A stretch of 17,615 bases of DNA. Origin: CAYLZO01 sp964387775 (GTDB lineage: Bacteria > Chloroflexota > Anaerolineae > JAAYZQ01). The notes beneath the pieces were generated by a model. It was not told where the DNA came from. It saw only the letters and a list, made by a program, of their open reading frames with translations, and did no database searches. Positions 16,153 through 17,615 of this stretch are shown piece after piece. The number at the start of each line of letters is the position of its first letter. The stretch's first letter is position 1. The position numbers were made by a program, and so were the translations under genes. The DNA is taken from the NCBI GenBank assembly GCA_964387775.1, contig CAYLZO010000098.1, positions 1 through 17,615 on the forward strand, given 5' to 3'.

Positions 16153-16611
16153 ATGAGCACCAAGACCATCGCCACCAACCGCAAGGCGCGCCACGAGTAC
16201 CACCTGGAGCAGAGCTACGAGGCCGGCCTGGTGCTGACGGGCAGCGAGATCAAATCGATCCGGACCGGCCGGGTGAGCCTCCAACAGGGCTACGTGACCT
16301 TTCGTGACGGCGAGGCCTGGCTGGTGGACGTCCACATCGCGCCCTACGACCCGGCCAGCCGCGAGGGCCACGACCCCCGTCGCCGGCGTAAACTCTTGCT
16401 CCACCGGCGCGAGATCGACCGCCTGAAAAGCCAGGTCGTGGAGCGGGGCTATACCGTCGTGCCGACCCGCCTCTACCTGCGCGATGGCCTGGCCAAGGTC
16501 GAGATTGCCCTGGCCAAGGGCAAAAAGCGGCACGACAAGCGCCAGACCATCGCCGAGCGGGAGTCAAAGCGGCGCATCGAGCGCGCGCTAAAGGACCGGT
16601 ACGGCTCATGA
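16153..16611 (+). CDS. smpB: SsrA-binding protein SmpB
   Basis: 152 aa, normal length. SmpB binds tmRNA and delivers it to stalled ribosomes in trans-translation. Family features are NRKARHEYHL (9-18), GLVLTGSEIKSIRTGRVSLQ (about 25-44, the GxExKSxR core), AWLVDVHIAPY and the basic C-terminal tail GKKRHDKRQTIAERESKRRI, which enters the ribosomal mRNA channel. GAGGAG precedes the ATG at 16153. The TGA overlaps the ATG of the next gene as ATGA, so that gene is translationally coupled. No ssrA gene is seen in this window. Confidence 0.95.
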   Translation: MSTKTIATNRKARHEYHLEQSYEAGLVLTGSEIKSIRTGRVSLQQGYVTFRDGEAWLVDVHIAPYDPASREGHDPRRRRKLLLHRREIDRLKSQVVERGYTVVPTRLYLRDGLAKVEIALAKGKKRHDKRQTIAERESKRRIERALKDRYGS

Positions 16612-17444
16612 GCCACGACGAAGGCGCCGCTCCCGAGCGTTTCTTGGTGGACGGGACCAAGCTCCACTCCATCCGCCAGATCAACAAGCTGCCCGACGAG
16701 GTCAAGAGGGACATCTACTGCCACCTGCTGCCCGATAGCCTCCTGGAGCAGTTCGGCATCTCGCCCGAGCACCTGTGCGACCAGGAAGGCAACCCCCTCG
16801 TCACCTTTACCTGTCCCGAGGGCAGCCGCCTGGTCGAGGTGGACGTCCGGCCCGAGGTCGGCTTCTCCGATCCACTCCTCTACCTGGAGCTGACCGACAC
16901 GCGCCTGAACCAGGTCGAGGTCTTGCTCTTTGTCGTCAACGACCCCAACGCCGAGCGCTTCGAGACCGACCGCGACTGGCAGGGCGAGCGGACCAAGTTC
17001 GGCACCTTCAAGCGCAACATCCCGGAGGAGATCCGGGCCATGGAGGCCGGGCTGGCGCCGGGCCAGGTGCGGCGCGGCCTGCGCCAGAGCCGGGCACTCA
17101 TCCCCATCTTTGAGGATTTCGTCCGGCGCCTGGGCCACGACTACTACCTGATGGAGCCGCTGGCCTACCACAACGCCATCCTTTTCGAGCGGCTGGGCTG
17201 CAACTATGCCCAGGGGCTGCGCAAGATGCAGTGGATCGACCGCAACTTTCGCCCCGGCGGCGTCTTGCACGAGCGGCTGGATGGCTCGACGCCCTTCCGC
17301 CCGCCCGACGCCTGGCAGACCGTGCGCGGCCGGAGCTGGGCCATCCACGACGGCATCCTGGGCGAGCCGTGGCACGGCGTCAGGATGTACAAACGCGTCA
17401 GTCACCACGCCGGGGTGGATACCTTTCCCGATGGGCCGTATTAG
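16608..17444 (+). CDS. Uncharacterised protein coupled to smpB
   Basis: 278 aa. I do not recognise the family. It starts at the ATG of an ATGA overlap with smpB. There is no signal peptide or membrane segment, so it is probably cytosolic. Visible features are an N-terminal helical part (KLPDEVKRDIYCHLLPDSLLEQFGI, about 27-51), a beta-rich middle (VEVDVRPEVGFSDPLLYLEL and LNQVEVLLFVVNDP) and a C-terminal part with MEPLAYHNAILFERLGCNYAQG and SWAIHDGILGEPWHGVRMYKRVSHHAGVDTFPDG, rich in His, Trp and Tyr. The phrase ILFERLGCNYAQG recalls acetyltransferase C-terminal segments, but this is weak and I do not assign it. Codon use resembles its neighbours. Its 3' end overlaps the predicted lipoprotein start at 17431. 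Confidence 0.8.
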   Translation: MSHDEGAAPERFLVDGTKLHSIRQINKLPDEVKRDIYCHLLPDSLLEQFGISPEHLCDQEGNPLVTFTCPEGSRLVEVDVRPEVGFSDPLLYLELTDTRLNQVEVLLFVVNDPNAERFETDRDWQGERTKFGTFKRNIPEEIRAMEAGLAPGQVRRGLRQSRALIPIFEDFVRRLGHDYYLMEPLAYHNAILFERLGCNYAQGLRKMQWIDRNFRPGGVLHERLDGSTPFRPPDAWQTVRGRSWAIHDGILGEPWHGVRMYKRVSHHAGVDTFPDGPY

Positions 17445-17615
17445 AAATCCCAGAAACCCTAAGGGTCTCAGCCGCCGTCGGCCAGGCTACGCCTGGCCGA
17501 CGGCGGCCAGACCCTTAGGGTTTGTCCTTCTCATCTTACTACTGCTGACCGCCTGCCGCGCCCAGCCGACGCCGACGGCCATCGAGACCACGCTACCACC
17601 ACCCACACCCACGCC
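17431..17615 (+). CDS. Putative lipoprotein, 5' part
   Basis: Partial gene leaving the window at the right edge. The frame from the ATG at 17431 gives an Arg-rich N-region (MGRIRNPRNPKGLSRRRPGYAW), a hydrophobic core (FVLLILLLL), then the lipobox LTAC with Cys42 and a Pro/Thr-rich linker (QPTPTAIETTLPPPTPT), as expected for a secreted lipoprotein tethered by signal peptidase II processing. No other ATG, GTG or TTG lies between 17434 and the hydrophobic core, so this start is favoured although its ribosome binding site is weak and it overlaps the preceding gene by 14 bp. The palindrome at 17454-17523 encodes the N-region. Mature function is unknown. Confidence 0.65.
   Translation, partial: MGRIRNPRNPKGLSRRRPGYAWPTAARPLGFVLLILLLLTACRAQPTPTAIETTLPPPTPT
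17454..17523. repeat. Large two-tier palindrome
   Basis: Outer arms AAACCCTAAGGGTCT (17454-17468) and AGACCCTTAGGGTTT (17509-17523) are exact complements. Inner arms CCGCCGTCGGCCAGG (17472-17486) and CCTGGCCGACGGCGG (17492-17506) are also exact, around a CTACG loop. The arms are separated by CAG and CC. It could terminate transcription of the smpB unit, yet it lies in the N-terminal coding part of the putative lipoprotein. Confidence 0.85.

Overview
The window is GC-rich bacterial chromosome, most likely from a Chloroflexota (Anaerolineae-like) metagenome assembly. This placement is inferred from gene content and repeat style: an AcnX/UbiD/UbiX set, a CTC-type L25, a Uma2 protein, paired S41 peptidases and dispersed 'GTCATTGCGAG' elements. 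No rRNA or marker tree is available here. A run of 100 Ns (1986-2085) marks a scaffold gap inside a repeat.

Left part (1-3436): on the minus strand lie ubiX (2888-3436), a UbiD-family decarboxylase (422-1828) and the start of an AcnX-type dehydratase large subunit (425 to beyond position 1). The last two overlap by ATGA. Together they match the prenyl-FMN-dependent branch of the archaeal-type mevalonate pathway (phosphomevalonate dehydratase plus anhydromevalonate phosphate decarboxylase). A plus-strand Uma2 gene with its own strong promoter, and a repeat element with the gap, sit between ubiX and ubiD.

Middle part (3437-11735): a second repeat element, then L25 (minus strand) with a near-consensus promoter and an intrinsic terminator, then a hairpin-rich intergenic region. 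A plus-strand signalling cluster follows: stand-alone CheB methylesterase, a third repeat element, CheR fused to PAS and a long signalling helix, a soluble PAS/GAF histidine kinase (ATGA-coupled to cheR) and an OmpR-type response regulator 3 bp downstream.

Right part (11736-17615): an inverted-repeat element, then the most interesting gene, an FAD/NAD disulfide oxidoreductase of the CoA-disulfide reductase/NADH oxidase family (11944-13299). Its catalytic cysteine codon is an in-frame TGA at 12076-12078, followed by a plausible bacterial SECIS hairpin. It is best read as a selenoprotein with Sec45. Next come a promoter with a leader terminator, two tandem S41 (CtpA-like) proteases, smpB, an uncharacterised gene ATGA-coupled to smpB, and the start of a lipoprotein gene whose N-region is encoded by a large palindromic repeat.
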